The notes: generated from the sequence alone by a model not told the origin. A stretch of 64,000 nucleotides of DNA from Bacillus weihaiensis (GCF_001889165.1 NZ_CP016020.1:2516501-2580500); one strand, 5' to 3'; shown: positions 47,910 through 57,700, counted from the first letter of the stretch. Program-made: numbers and translations.

Positions 47910-48850
47910 TCCTCTGGTTCGTTAGGGTGGTTCAAATGATTTAGCTGTTGTTTCCGTCTTCTTTTTATGAAAATAGAAACAACAGCAATCATCATTCCAA
48001 CAATCAAAAGAATCGGTAAGCTACCTACTAACCATACAAATAATCCTGAGGCAATAATCATAAGAAAGTTTACACTATCCATAAATACTTTTTGTGTCCG
48101 CTCCCAGGTGTTCAGATCTTTGTTTTCTAGACCTGGTATTTTCACTTGTATCTCTCTCAAGTGAATGGTCACTGTTGCTAGGTCTACTTTATTCTCTAAA
48201 AAGCTCATTCTTCCTTTTATTTGTTCAATCTCCTCCTGTACCGTGGCTAAATCTGTAGAAATCTTTAATAAGTCCTCTGTTTTCTCCGCCTTTTCCATAA
48301 ATTGAATGAGACGTTTTTCAACTACTTCTTTAGACGTTAACCGGGATTCTAAATCAACAAATTCCTCCGTGACATCCTGCCCAGTTAGTGATTTTTCAAC
48401 AACTTTAGAACTTCCATTCTCAACTGCTTGAAGAAACGATTGAAATGTTTCCTGAGGCACTCGTACGGTTAATGTACCTTGTGCCCTATCGTCATCATCC
48501 ATTGCGTATGAGTTGGATTCAACAATAAATCCATTCTTATTCGTAACCTGTTTTTCAATAAAATCTAATGATTGTTGATAATTTTCGACCTCAATCATCA
48601 TATTTGCCGTATAAATCACCTTACGAGCACTTTGTTGGATTTCTGGAGCAGGATTTGTTTCAGATGGTTGTTTACCTTCCTCTAAAGATTCTTCTGCTCG
48701 CTCGATTTCTTTCTCTACCCCTTCACTGCCTACATTGTCAAGTGAGCTGGTTATCGCCATGTCCTCTTGACTTTCCTGTTGTTCACTACTACATGCACCT
48801 AATATGGCTAGCATTACTGTGATACTAAAAATAATTATCCATCTATACAT
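47906..48850 (-). CDS. DUF4349 lipoprotein
   Basis: A 314-residue lipoprotein: signal peptide with lipobox LGAC (Cys near residue 20), a low-complexity Glu/Ser-rich stretch, and a DUF4349 domain from about 80 to 285 (ARKVIYTANMMIEVENY, GFIVESNSYAMDDDDRAQG, LTVRVPQETF, coiled-coil ATVQEEIEQIKGRM). One membrane helix near 265-290 and a basic tail RRRKQQ end it. Members are typically anchored at both ends with the coiled-coil domain outside. Role unknown. Confidence 0.85.
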   Translation of the reverse strand: MYRWIIIFSITVMLAILGACSSEQQESQEDMAITSSLDNVGSEGVEKEIERAEESLEEGKQPSETNPAPEIQQSARKVIYTANMMIEVENYQQSLDFIEKQVTNKNGFIVESNSYAMDDDDRAQGTLTVRVPQETFQSFLQAVENGSSKVVEKSLTGQDVTEEFVDLESRLTSKEVVEKRLIQFMEKAEKTEDLLKISTDLATVQEEIEQIKGRMSFLENKVDLATVTIHLREIQVKIPGLENKDLNTWERTQKVFMDSVNFLMIIASGLFVWLVGSLPILLIVGMMIAVVSIFIKRRRKQQLNHLNHPNEPED

Positions 48851-48936
48851 TTCAAAACACCCTCTCCTAGCTATGAATACTTAACTAGTCGGTTAAAGGG
48901 AAGAAATGTTACAGAAATATGTGAATCTCTCCAACT

Positions 48937-48970
48937 AAAAACCATAATTCCGCCTGGAAATTATGGTTTT
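48937..48970. terminator. Stand-alone hairpin
   Basis: Stem AAAACCATAATT-CC / GG-AATTATGGTTTT with short loop. Terminator-like, but no gene ends here on either strand; the nearest gene, DUF4349, starts at 48850 pointing away. It may be left from a lost gene. Confidence 0.5.
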
Positions 48971-49116
48971 GACACTACCTAACCTTTAAAATTTTTTAAG
49001 ATCGTGATAAGATCTTACCTCCTATTATTCATAATGCCACTCACTGAGAAGACCTGACAAGGAGGTTACACCCTATACCATAACCCTTATAAGACAGATC
49101 CTTCTTGTTCTATGAG

Positions 49117-49401
49117 AAAAGAGGCTGGGACATATGTGTCTTTAGTTAATGAGAAACCCGAACGATCAGGTGATATTTCAATAAAAATCTCCCATATTGT
49201 TCAGGTTTTATTCTTTGTTACGCATACGATTGTTCTCTAGTGTAATGGAGTGGGAGACACTTGACTCCCGCGGAAAGCAAGTGGATGGAGCAGAATGGAA
49301 CGCACTTGTTCTTCTACCACAACATATAAATAAGTAACATTATGTCAAACGATAATCGTTCGTCTTTTAAAAAAATGATTGAGTTTTGACCCAAGCTCTT
49401 T
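49117..49401. repeat. Long interspersed element R1, copy 3 (internally deleted)
   Basis: Same ends and hairpin as copies 1 and 2 (AGAGGCTGGGACATATG, AAACCCGAACGATCAGG, ATCGTTCGTCTTTTAAAAAA, GACCCAAGCTCTTTG), but about 100 bases shorter: the middle of the GC-rich island between ACTTGACTCC and CGCGGAAAGCAAGTGG is missing. It lies upstream rather than between gene ends. Confidence 0.8.
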
Positions 49402-49538
49402 GATTTGAATTGAATTGAAGCACTTTTTTTTGTTTGCTATAGACCTAAAAGAATCTATCGTATGGTAGAGCAATAACACATGTGATGAATAACTATATAA
49501 CTATATTGTTTTCATGTCGTGCTAAGTTGTGTACTAGA

Positions 49539-50012
49539 TTATTCAAATGAGTTTGCAACCTCTATTAATTCTTCTTTTGTAACGTTAGTATCGGATTGTT
49601 CTTTGTAATATGTTAGACGGTAATGAAGATTATCTTCGCTCCAACTTAGAATCTCTTCTCCTTGTTCACTTTTGTATGTTCCCTCATTATTCTCCAGATC
49701 AACTTTTCTACCACCCTCAAGTTTACCTACTTCTCCTCCATTAACTACAGATAGACTTAAATGATCTCCTAATTCATTAGTCCCTAAACCATAAAAGTCA
49801 ATCGTAATCTGCTTATCTTGTTCATTTGGAAGAGATGTAATCTCTGTATCCTCTACCTTGAATGGTAGACTAGTAGGTAGCTTATGCTGGAAAGCTTGTT
49901 TTTTCAGATCCTTTTCTAACTGTACAGAATCATAGGCAACAATATTCACAGCTTGATTACATCCCACAAGTATAATAATGGATATGACTAATAAGGCCAG
50001 TTTTTGTTTCAT
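49539..50012 (-). CDS. Small lipoprotein, unknown
   Basis: A 157-residue lipoprotein with signal peptide MKQKLALLVISIIILVG and lipobox Cys at residue 18. The mature part is soluble, with conserved-looking VAYDSVQLEKDLKKQAF and EVANSFE ends, and resembles small Bacillus lipoproteins of unknown role. Start at the ATG after GGAAGGTGG; six codons upstream are open but lack a site. Located between repeat R1 copy 3 and the ISL3 element. Confidence 0.65.
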   Translation of the reverse strand: MKQKLALLVISIIILVGCNQAVNIVAYDSVQLEKDLKKQAFQHKLPTSLPFKVEDTEITSLPNEQDKQITIDFYGLGTNELGDHLSLSVVNGGEVGKLEGGRKVDLENNEGTYKSEQGEEILSWSEDNLHYRLTYYKEQSDTNVTKEELIEVANSFE

Positions 50013-50258
50013 TCTTTTTCCACCTTCCATTTCCTTTTTATTACATACGTAATGATAAGACGGAAAGTTTCACTTTATTTAAATTTTTTCGACTATTATA
50101 CTTTATTTTAAATGTCTATCAATTAGGCAATAATTTAGTTAAAGGCTCTATTCTTAAACTATATTGCTATTCACATAAAATGCCCTGGTAAGCAAGAAAG
50201 AAAAAGCTTTGTACTTACCTTGCAAATCCGGCACTTGAGATTTTCACCAATAAAAATT

Positions 50259-51640
50259 GGTTCAACGTCAAATGTTGGGGTGAAGTGATTATTGCTTCAC
50301 CCTACCCAACGTGAACAGCCACCTTTTTATACTTATGTGTTAATAATATTTTGGCTCTAAAACGACTAAAGCTTCTAAAACCAAAGGCATTTCGTTTCAT
50401 AACTTTGGTTAAGTTGTTTATTCCTTCTAAAAATCCATTTGAATAGTTATAAGCAAAACTATTTAAGATTTCTACCTGCCAATTTTGGAGGGTTCGTATT
50501 GCTTTTTTGAACTCTGGAATATGAGATTCTTCCACCTCTTGATAAAATCCAAGTAATAATTCTTTAGTCTGGAGGATTGACTCTAAACCATTTTCTTTTG
50601 CCTTTCTGAACCACTTAGAAAACATTTCTTTCAGTTCATAAGCTCGTTTTAGTTCATCAGAAAACCCTACATATCGCTTTAAATACCATCGGTCTTCTTC
50701 GGTTAGTTTCTCTGAGTTTTTGTAGAATACATAGCGCATTTTCTTACACTTTTTACGGTCGTAATCATGCCAATTTGTTTGTAATCTTCTTCTCACACGA
50801 TCTAGCGCCCAATAAATATATCGTACAAAGTGGAATCGATCCGCAACGATCACTGGTTTTCCTAGTGCTTCCTGGACAGCTGCTTTAAAGGATGGGCTCA
50901 TATCCATCACAACAAACTCTACTTTTGAGCCGTATTGATGTAAGTATTGCTTGATTGTCTTTTTATATCGATTTGGCAATATATCAATAGGTTCTCTCGT
51001 TTCAGCATCAGCAATAATCAGCTGATATTTTCCTTCTTTCGTATCCCCTTTATATTCATCTATAGCGATCGCCCTTGGAAGCTCTTTAGGATCTTCTTGA
51101 ATAGTATTTTGGGACAGATCATCAAATCGACGTACAACGGTAGAAGGGGATGTACCATAAATCTCAGCTGTTTCTTTAAAGGTTTTTCCTTTAACACTAC
51201 GAATCTTAATGGCTTGATTCAACTCTACCGATAAGCGTTGATAATAGTCAACAAAGGGATTCTGTTCAGGAAATCTTTTCCCACAAACGCAAGAATAACG
51301 ACGCTTTCTATAAAAAACAACGGTGTGTCTCTCAAACAATTTTAAGTGTTTTATCTTTTGAATTCGATAATCATGAATTTTAGAAGTTATACTCCCACAT
51401 TCAGGACATGAGTGTTCTAAGACTGGCATTTCTACATGAATACAAAAATGCCCTTCAAAAATTTCGGTATTCTTTACTATCACTTCTTCAAATCCAGGTA
51501 AATTTATGTTAGAATTCTTCATGCACGTATCTCCACTCTTTACTTGTTTCTAGTCAACTCAAGTATAAAAGAATTGGATGATTTCGTGCTTTTTTTATGC
51601 ACTCAAATTGTGTAAAAACCCCAACATTTATTATAGAACC
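50259..51640. mobile_element. ISL3-family insertion sequence, apparently complete
   Basis: 1382 bases bounded by imperfect 23-base terminal inverted repeats: GGTTCAACGTCAAATGTTGG at the left and the complement of GGTTCTATAATAAATGTTGG at the right, 18 of 23 positions equal. Flanking octamers are TAAAAATT and TTAAAATT, 7 of 8 identical, fitting the 8-bp target duplication of ISL3 elements with one change. It holds one intact transposase gene. It looks the most recent mobile insertion in the window. Confidence 0.85.
50302..51522 (-). CDS. tnp: ISL3-family transposase
   Basis: A 406-residue DDE transposase. N-terminal zinc-finger-like cysteines (CPECGSITSKIHDY near residues 39-52; YSCVCGKRFPEQNPF near 76-90), an HTH near 110-135 (KTFKETAEIYGTSPSTVVRR), and the catalytic core with first Asp in AIAIDEYKGD near 151-160, second Asp in VVMDMSPSFKAAV near 204-216 and Glu in NGFLEGINNL near 363-372. 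Full length with no stops or frameshifts, so it may be active. Confidence 0.92.
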   Translation of the reverse strand: MKNSNINLPGFEEVIVKNTEIFEGHFCIHVEMPVLEHSCPECGSITSKIHDYRIQKIKHLKLFERHTVVFYRKRRYSCVCGKRFPEQNPFVDYYQRLSVELNQAIKIRSVKGKTFKETAEIYGTSPSTVVRRFDDLSQNTIQEDPKELPRAIAIDEYKGDTKEGKYQLIIADAETREPIDILPNRYKKTIKQYLHQYGSKVEFVVMDMSPSFKAAVQEALGKPVIVADRFHFVRYIYWALDRVRRRLQTNWHDYDRKKCKKMRYVFYKNSEKLTEEDRWYLKRYVGFSDELKRAYELKEMFSKWFRKAKENGLESILQTKELLLGFYQEVEESHIPEFKKAIRTLQNWQVEILNSFAYNYSNGFLEGINNLTKVMKRNAFGFRSFSRFRAKILLTHKYKKVAVHVG

Positions 51641-51669
51641 TTAAAATTCTACGTGAAAATAGGCATAAA

Positions 51670-51703
51670 AAAACAATCGGTATTATCAATACACGATTGT
51701 TTT
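51670..51703 (-). terminator. Terminator of the signal peptidase gene
   Basis: Stem AAACAATCG / CGATTGTTT with flanking T-run on the minus strand, just after the stop at 51710. Confidence 0.8.
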
Positions 51704-51709
51704 ATATTC

Positions 51710-52270
51710 CTACTCTGTTTTCTTAAAATGATTTAAAGGGTAAAAGATAAATTCTGACTTTCCTAAAATCCTGTCTTTTTCAATCAACCCTAATCCATTC
51801 CGACTATCCATACTATTTAATCGATTATCTCCCATAACAAAATAACTTTCTTCAGGTACTTCAATTTCTTCAAAATCACCCGTTAACAACATTCCCACTT
51901 GATCTGCTTCCATTAAACTTCCTTCTAAATAAGGCTCTTCCAGTTCTCTTCCATTCACATAAACTTTCCCTTGCTCTGCAGTTACACTATCACCAGGTAA
52001 CCCGATTATTCTTTTAACATAGCGTATATTTTCTTCTTTTCCATCAATGATGACAATGTCACCTTTTTCAATATCACCTATAAATTGCAACGTTTTATTA
52101 ACAAATAATCGATCCCCATCTTTAAGAGTTGGATCCATAGATGACCCTTCAACTAGATAAGGTTCAAACAAGAAGAACCGAATGATCATTGCTAGCCCTA
52201 CTGCTAAGACAATTGCCTTCGTCCATTCCCATATTTTTGATTTAGATGTTTCTGGTTCAATTTGAGACAT
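51710..52270 (-). CDS. Type I signal peptidase
   Basis: A 186-residue signal peptidase I of the Sip type, cleaving signal peptides from secreted proteins at the outer face of the membrane. One N-terminal membrane helix (about residues 17-36), the catalytic Ser in EGSSMDPTL near 43-51, the catalytic Lys in RYVKRIIGLPGD near 82-93, and the GDNRLNSMDSR box near 146-156. Start at the ATG after AGGAGG; eleven codons upstream are open without support. Which of the SipS/T/U/V paralogues it corresponds to cannot be decided. Confidence 0.93.
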   Translation of the reverse strand: MSQIEPETSKSKIWEWTKAIVLAVGLAMIIRFFLFEPYLVEGSSMDPTLKDGDRLFVNKTLQFIGDIEKGDIVIIDGKEENIRYVKRIIGLPGDSVTAEQGKVYVNGRELEEPYLEGSLMEADQVGMLLTGDFEEIEVPEESYFVMGDNRLNSMDSRNGLGLIEKDRILGKSEFIFYPLNHFKKTE

Positions 52271-52497
52271 GATGAATCCTCCTAAAGATTGCTCTAGTAC
52301 CATTATACCTTGATTCCTATTTTATTTGCTAAAAAATTTAGAAAAACTTGGGTTGTTGATTTAATTTTACAGTGGTAAAGTCTTTAGCCAAGGATGAGAC
52401 TTTACCTCTAACGATAAAAAACCTTTATAATTGTTATTATTTCCCTTATACTTGAAATATCTAGTAATTCTCATATTAGATTGAAGGTGGTGGAAAG

Positions 52498-53202
52498 ATG
52501 TTGGAATCCGTCTTTCACGTATTAAGGATATTACATATTATTGGCGGTTTCGTTGCTCTCTTTGTTTTTTGGATCCCAATTATTACAAAAAAAGGTGGAA
52601 AGCTTCATTATTTATTTGGTTGGATTTATGTATATGGAATGATACTGGTGGCAATCAGTGCATTTTATATGGGCGTCTATCGAATTTTCTTTGATTCAAA
52701 TACCACTAATGAAGAAGTCTCTTTCTCATGGTTTCTCTTATTCATTAGTATTCTAAGCTCAGCTTCAGCTTATTATGGGTTACGCGTACTCCGTTTTAAA
52801 ACTCGAAAACAGGTCCATACACATATGCTAGATCTCTTTTTCTCCCTGTTACTTCTTCTATCAGGAATCGGAATTAGTATCTATGGTTTTACACAGAGCT
52901 TTGTCCTACTTTCTTGGTTCCCATTGGTTGGAATTGCATTAGGACTTACTCAATTAATCTATTGGTTGAAAATACCTACAAAAAAAATGCATTGGTGGTT
53001 TGAACATTTCTCAGGAATGCTCGCTTGTTGTATTTCAACCATTACAGCCTTTACAGTATTTGGTGCTCCTAGACTCCTTAACGTTGAGTCAGTAAGTATA
53101 ATTCTTTGGTTCCTTCCAACTATCATCATAACACCGTTAATTATTGGGCTGGGCATATATTATACTAAGAAGTTTAATAAGCCAAAAGGAATCAACCTTT
53201 AA
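52498..53202 (+). CDS. DUF2306-like multi-helix membrane protein
   Basis: A 234-residue protein with seven predicted membrane helices. Conserved-looking histidines (LRILHIIGGFVALFVFW, KLHYLFGWIYVYGM, HTHMLDLFF, WWFEHFSGM) recall DUF2306 proteins, where they may bind haem or metal; that is inference. GAAGGTGG site before ATG. Stands alone. Function unknown. Confidence 0.7.
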   Translation: MLESVFHVLRILHIIGGFVALFVFWIPIITKKGGKLHYLFGWIYVYGMILVAISAFYMGVYRIFFDSNTTNEEVSFSWFLLFISILSSASAYYGLRVLRFKTRKQVHTHMLDLFFSLLLLLSGIGISIYGFTQSFVLLSWFPLVGIALGLTQLIYWLKIPTKKMHWWFEHFSGMLACCISTITAFTVFGAPRLLNVESVSIILWFLPTIIITPLIIGLGIYYTKKFNKPKGINL

Positions 53203-53363
53203 TACATACTGTTATTTCTCTATATTGTTGCTTTACAGAAATTCTAAAAGCCGTTTGTTCTAGAGAGCTCAAGTTTTTCTCTATGTTATGGAGAGGTTAT
53301 TTTTCTTTCTTGCCTTACTTACCCGTTATTCACATGAACCATGGCCATTTTCAAACAAATTTA

Positions 53364-53387
53364 AGGTGCTGCTTCCTAGCAGCACCT
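53364..53387 (-). terminator. Terminator of ohr
   Basis: Perfect 10-bp stem AGGTGCTGCT / AGCAGCACCT with a tetraloop, followed by TTAAATTTGTTT on the minus strand. Confidence 0.8.
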
Positions 53388-53403
53388 CAGTCTACATCAT
53401 ATC

Positions 53404-53826
53404 TTAAATCACTTCTAACTTCACTTCAATATTACCTTTAGTTGCCTTAGAATATGGACAAAATTCATGAGCTTTCTCAACTAGGTCTTCTAGCTGTGAA
53501 CGTTCTATGCCTGTCCCCTTCACTTGTAATAAAACTCCTAGTTTAAAACCATCATCTGCTTCATCCTTAAGTAGACTTACATTAGCCGTTACCTCAGAAT
53601 CAAATTCTACTTTTTCCTTCTTTGCAATAAATTGTAATGCTCCATCAAAACAAGCGGAGTATCCAGCAGCGAACAGCTGTTCAGGATTAGTAGCCTCTGG
53701 AATTTCTTTAGCCCTTGGTGTTCCTGGCATAGCTAATTTCACATTAATATTTCCGTCGGATGATTCTACTCTTCCTTCACGTCCTCCGACGGCTGTAGCA
53801 GTTGAAGTAAATAGTGGTTTAGTCAT
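53404..53826 (-). CDS. ohr: Organic hydroperoxide resistance protein (Ohr/OsmC family)
   Basis: A 140-residue thiol peroxidase reducing organic hydroperoxides. The two catalytic cysteines are present in SACFDGAL near residues 58-65 and FCPYSKAT near 122-129, with the TNPEQLFAAGYSAC stretch typical of Ohr rather than OsmC. No ohrR regulator is adjacent and no OhrR-type palindrome is evident upstream, so it may correspond to the OhrB (general stress) type, which is not settled. ATG after AAAAGGATGATATCATA. Confidence 0.92.
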   Translation of the reverse strand: MTKPLFTSTATAVGGREGRVESSDGNINVKLAMPGTPRAKEIPEATNPEQLFAAGYSACFDGALQFIAKKEKVEFDSEVTANVSLLKDEADDGFKLGVLLQVKGTGIERSQLEDLVEKAHEFCPYSKATKGNIEVKLEVI

Positions 53827-53996
53827 TATGATATCATCCTTTTCTACTTATTGACCTACATATAAACGATACCCTAATAGAAAATATTTAATCAGAAATA
53901 CTGGTTTTTTTCCTACATTTTATTGTTACATATAAATTTTATACAAAGATGAAAAGACCTATTCTACCTGTTCACTATCATTTTAAGAAATCTACA

Positions 53997-54121
53997 AAAG
54001 AGGCTGAGATCAATAAAAGAGCCAGGCATCCTCCGATACAATCATTTGTGTGCATGAAATAATTCAGTGCGTACTATGGTTGTTACGTAAAGGTGCCAAG
54101 CACTATTTGTCCCAGCCTCTT
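53997..54121. repeat. Short hairpin element R2, copy 2 (inverted)
   Basis: Terminal repeats AAAGAGGCTGAGA / TTGTCCCAGCCTCTTT and inner GAGCCAGGCATCCTCCGAT / AAGGTGCCAAGCAC, the inverted counterpart of copy 1. It ends three bases before the fruA stop (54125) and so forms the terminator of the fru operon. Confidence 0.8.
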
Positions 54122-54124
54122 TCT

Positions 54125-55987
54125 TTATTCAGTTACAGGTTTCTTTAAAAGACCCAACATAAGGGCTGTTACAATTGTCCCTGCTAAAATAGCAACTAGA
54201 TACAATAATGGATTACCTTCAACAAAGTAGATGACGAAAGCACCACCATGTGGAGCACGTAAACCGTTTCCGAAGAACATTGCTAAAGCTCCTGCTACAG
54301 CAGACCCTGTGACTATAGATGGAATCACACGAGCTGGATCTGCAGCGGCGAATGGAATGGCACCTTCCGTAATAAAGGAAGCACCCATAATATAGTTAGT
54401 AATACCAGCTTCTCGTTCACGTATTGTAAACTTATTTCTAAATAAAGTTGTCGCTAATGCAATTCCTAACGGAGGTACCATTCCACCTGCCATGACAGCA
54501 GCATGTGGAGCAAAGTTACCAGCATCAATCATGGCTATACCGAATGTAAAGGCAGCTTTATTAATTGGACCACCCATATCTACAGCCATCATTCCACCTA
54601 GAATGAGACCTAAAAGTACTAAGTTTCCAGTTCCCAATCCACCTAAAAAGTCACTAATACCTTGATTTAATGCACTTACCGGCTGATTAACAACAAAGAA
54701 CATAATCATACCAACTGTAAAGATGCTTAATACTGGATATAATAATACTGGCTTAATACCTTCTAAAGAAGACGGCATACCTGATAATAATTTTTTCAGT
54801 AAAAGAACAATGTAACCTGCTAAAAACCCTGCAATTAATCCACCTAAGAAACCAGCTCCACCTTGAGCAGCCATGAATCCCCCTACCATACCTGGTGCTA
54901 AACCAGGGCGATCAGCAATACTCAATGCAATGAATCCTGCTAAAACTGGAACCATTAATCCAAAGGCATTACCACCACCGATTGTAGCTAGCGCTTCTGC
55001 AAAACGATTATATGTTTCATGTGTAGGGTCTCCAGCATGAATACCAAACATAAATGATATAGCAATAAGGATACCTCCACCAACTACAAATGGAAGCATG
55101 TTTGATACACCATTCATTAAATGTTTATAGAAACCCGTTTTTTCTTTCGTACCGTTATTTTCTCTATTGGATTGACCGTTGCCTTGATAAACTGGTGCAT
55201 CTTGATTTAATGCTCTTTCCAAAAGTTCTTGTGGCTTTCTAATTCCATCTGCTACTGGAACAATGATCACATGCTTTCCATTGAATCGTTCCATCTCTAC
55301 TTGTTTATCAGCAGCAACAATGATGGCCGTTGCTTCATCGATTTCTTGTTGTGTTAAGACATTTTTAGCTCCACCAGATCCGTTCGTTTCCACTTTAAAA
55401 GAAAGATTCATCTCTTTCGCTTTTTCTTTTAATGAATCCGCTGCCATATACGTATGCGCAATTCCTGTTGGACATGCCGTTACAGCTAATATTTTACCAG
55501 CAGTTGTACCTTGTATTTCTGCGTCTTCTTCTTTTTCATCGTATTGATCAATAATAGAAAGAATATCTTCTTCGGTTTTCGCAGCTAAAAGCTTCTCTCT
55601 AACCTCTTGCTTCATTAAAATCGTTGAAAGCTTAGATAAAGCCTCTAAATGTGTGTTGTTTGCTCCCTCAGATGCTGCAATCATGAAAAATAAATGACTT
55701 GGCTGTCCATCAAAAGCTTCATAATCTACTCCCTGTGAAGACCGGCCAAATGCAATTGCAGGACTCTTTACAGCATTTGTTTTAGCATGTGGAATAGCAA
55801 TTCCATCGCCAATACCAGTTGTGCTTTGTTGTTCACGGTTTAAAACAGCTTGTTTATATGCTTTTGGATCTGATAATTTACCAGCCTTATCTAATACGTT
55901 TACTAACTCACTAATTGTAGCGTTTTTCGTAGTAGACGTAATATTTAGTGTAATCGTTTCCTTTGTAAGTAACTCCGTAATTCTCAT
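54125..55987 (-). CDS. fruA: Fructose PTS transporter EIIABC
   Basis: A 620-residue fused PTS permease, importing fructose as fructose-1-phosphate. Order: EIIA at about 1-145 with the phospho-His in GIGDGIAIPHAKT; EIIB at about 165-260 with phospho-Cys in AVTACPTGIAHTYMAA; and the EIIC membrane domain from about 290 to the end (GGILIAISFMFG, GAIPFAAADPARVIP, APHGGAF). Third gene of fruRKA, 13 bases after fruK. Ribosome site GAGGGTGAAGG. Expression should depend on FruR and CcpA. Confidence 0.95.
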   Translation of the reverse strand: MRITELLTKETITLNITSTTKNATISELVNVLDKAGKLSDPKAYKQAVLNREQQSTTGIGDGIAIPHAKTNAVKSPAIAFGRSSQGVDYEAFDGQPSHLFFMIAASEGANNTHLEALSKLSTILMKQEVREKLLAAKTEEDILSIIDQYDEKEEDAEIQGTTAGKILAVTACPTGIAHTYMAADSLKEKAKEMNLSFKVETNGSGGAKNVLTQQEIDEATAIIVAADKQVEMERFNGKHVIIVPVADGIRKPQELLERALNQDAPVYQGNGQSNRENNGTKEKTGFYKHLMNGVSNMLPFVVGGGILIAISFMFGIHAGDPTHETYNRFAEALATIGGGNAFGLMVPVLAGFIALSIADRPGLAPGMVGGFMAAQGGAGFLGGLIAGFLAGYIVLLLKKLLSGMPSSLEGIKPVLLYPVLSIFTVGMIMFFVVNQPVSALNQGISDFLGGLGTGNLVLLGLILGGMMAVDMGGPINKAAFTFGIAMIDAGNFAPHAAVMAGGMVPPLGIALATTLFRNKFTIREREAGITNYIMGASFITEGAIPFAAADPARVIPSIVTGSAVAGALAMFFGNGLRAPHGGAFVIYFVEGNPLLYLVAILAGTIVTALMLGLLKKPVTE

Positions 55988-56000
55988 CTTCCTTCACCCT

Positions 56001-56912
56001 CTATCCTTTTTTCATTTCTATTTGAGGTAATAGCTTTTCGACTTCTTCTTTCGTACATAGCTCTAATGAAAATGCTGTTGCACTCCCTGATGCAACTCCT
56101 ACTTTAAATGCTTCTTCAAGAGAGCTTCCTGTAGAAATTGCACTTAAAAATCCACCAACTACTGAATCCCCTGCTCCAACAGAATTTAAAACTTCTCCTT
56201 TAGGGATATTTGCAATATAGCTAGCATTCTCTGTAACTAGTAAAGCACCTTTTTCTGCCATTGACACAATCACATGTTTGACACCTTGTTCTACTAGCTT
56301 CTTTCCGTATAGTAATGCCTCATTCACTGAATGAATTTTCGTATGAAAAAGCTCACCTAATTCATGATGATTTGGTTTAATTAAGAATGGCCTTCCATTT
56401 ACTACTTCTTTTAGAGCATCTCCAGACACGTCTGCCACAACTTTTATACCTTTTTCATGACACACATCCATAATCTTGTTATAAATAGTTGGCGGCAAAG
56501 TTCCGGGAATACTTCCTGCTAGTACCACGATATCATCTTGATTCATCTCTTTAAATTTCGCCAAGAACTGGTCAAGAACTTCTGAAGAAATAGATGGACC
56601 TATTCCGTTTATCTCCGTCTCATCACCTGTTTTCAGCTTAATATTAATTCTTGTGTCCCCTGCTACTTGAATAAAGCTTGTTTCTATCTTTTCTTCCTTT
56701 AGGAATTCCTCCACATATTTACCAGTAAATCCACCGATAAACCCGAGTGCGTTTGATTCAACTCCAAGTCGTTTCAGAACGCGTGAAACATTAATTCCTT
56801 TACCACCTGGAAATTTGCTATCAGATGTTGTACGATTCAATCCACCTAACTTAAATGCTTCCACTTTAACGATGTAGTCCACTGATGGATTCAATGTGAC
56901 AGTATAAATCAT
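56001..56912 (-). CDS. fruK: 1-phosphofructokinase FruK
   Basis: A 303-residue PfkB-type sugar kinase phosphorylating fructose-1-phosphate to fructose-1,6-bisphosphate. N-terminal TLNPSVDYIVKV, substrate motif FPGGKGINVSRVLKRLG near residues 34-50, and the ATP/anion-hole motif NSVGAGDSVVGGFLS near 244-258 with the catalytic Asp. Its ATG overlaps the fruR stop by four bases, so translation is coupled. Confidence 0.95.
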   Translation of the reverse strand: MIYTVTLNPSVDYIVKVEAFKLGGLNRTTSDSKFPGGKGINVSRVLKRLGVESNALGFIGGFTGKYVEEFLKEEKIETSFIQVAGDTRINIKLKTGDETEINGIGPSISSEVLDQFLAKFKEMNQDDIVVLAGSIPGTLPPTIYNKIMDVCHEKGIKVVADVSGDALKEVVNGRPFLIKPNHHELGELFHTKIHSVNEALLYGKKLVEQGVKHVIVSMAEKGALLVTENASYIANIPKGEVLNSVGAGDSVVGGFLSAISTGSSLEEAFKVGVASGSATAFSLELCTKEEVEKLLPQIEMKKG

Positions 56913-57664
56913 GCCTTCACTACCTTTATTGCTGTATTTTTTATATATGGCTGTATCGCTTCTTCCTCTACTTCATCTGTGATAATCTTTGCATCCGCTA
57001 CTTCTGCTATTTTAGAAAAAGAGATTTCCCCGAATTTTGAGTAATCAGCTATAACAAATTTTTCCCTCGAAAGCTTTAGTGCCGTTTTTTTCATCACTGC
57101 TTCCTCAGGGTCAGGTGTTGTATATCCTAAATCCAAGTGAATTCCATTCACACCTAAAAAACACTTATCAAATCGGTATTGCTCCATTGAGTTAATAGCA
57201 CCTCTACCAATCATGGCTCCAGTTGATGGCTTTATATAACCTCCAACTAAATAGGTCCTTATTCCTTTCATTAATAGAGGCTCAATATTCGTATAGCCGT
57301 TTGTTACAACAACAATTTCCTTGTCTACCGGTAGATAATCAATCATTTGTAATGTCGTCGTACCAGCATCTAGGAAAATACAGTCTCCTTCTTCAACAAG
57401 AGAAGCTGCTTCCTTAGCAATCATGATTTTTTGTTGAAGGTTTTTGGAAGCTTTTTCACTTACATTTGGTTCATTTAAATTCCCTTGTAAAAGTGAAGCC
57501 CCACCATGAATTCTCTTTAAATATTTGTCTTCCTCTAATTGAGTCAAATCTCGTCTTATCGTAGATTCAGATGTATTTGTTAGATCAACAAGATCTTGAA
57601 TTTTAACTGAATGTTTCTCTTTAAGAAGTTCTAGAATGAGGCGATGTCTTTCTGGAGTGAGCAT
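56909..57664 (-). CDS. fruR: DeoR-family fructose operon repressor FruR
   Basis: A 251-residue DeoR regulator. The N-terminal winged helix-turn-helix (MLTPERHRLILELLKEKHSV, TSESTIRRDLTQLEE) covers residues 1-55; the DeoR effector domain follows with IFLDAGTTTLQM near 95-106 and KCFLGVNGIH near 165-175. It probably binds fructose-1-phosphate and relieves repression of its own operon. First gene of fruRKA. A cre site and tandem TGATT/TTTTGA repeats lie upstream. Confidence 0.92.
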   Translation of the reverse strand: MLTPERHRLILELLKEKHSVKIQDLVDLTNTSESTIRRDLTQLEEDKYLKRIHGGASLLQGNLNEPNVSEKASKNLQQKIMIAKEAASLVEEGDCIFLDAGTTTLQMIDYLPVDKEIVVVTNGYTNIEPLLMKGIRTYLVGGYIKPSTGAMIGRGAINSMEQYRFDKCFLGVNGIHLDLGYTTPDPEEAVMKKTALKLSREKFVIADYSKFGEISFSKIAEVADAKIITDEVEEEAIQPYIKNTAIKVVKA

Positions 57665-57684
57665 TTTTCCTTACCTCCATTTCA

Positions 57685-57700
57685 TTGTAAGCGAATTCAT
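57685..57700 (-). promoter_or_regulatory. cre site in the fruR leader
   Basis: TTGTAAGCGAATTCAT fits the relaxed cre consensus WTGNAANCGNWWNCAW at all positions and misses the strict form at one. It lies between the promoter and the fruR ribosome site, a position for CcpA repression. Confidence 0.65.
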
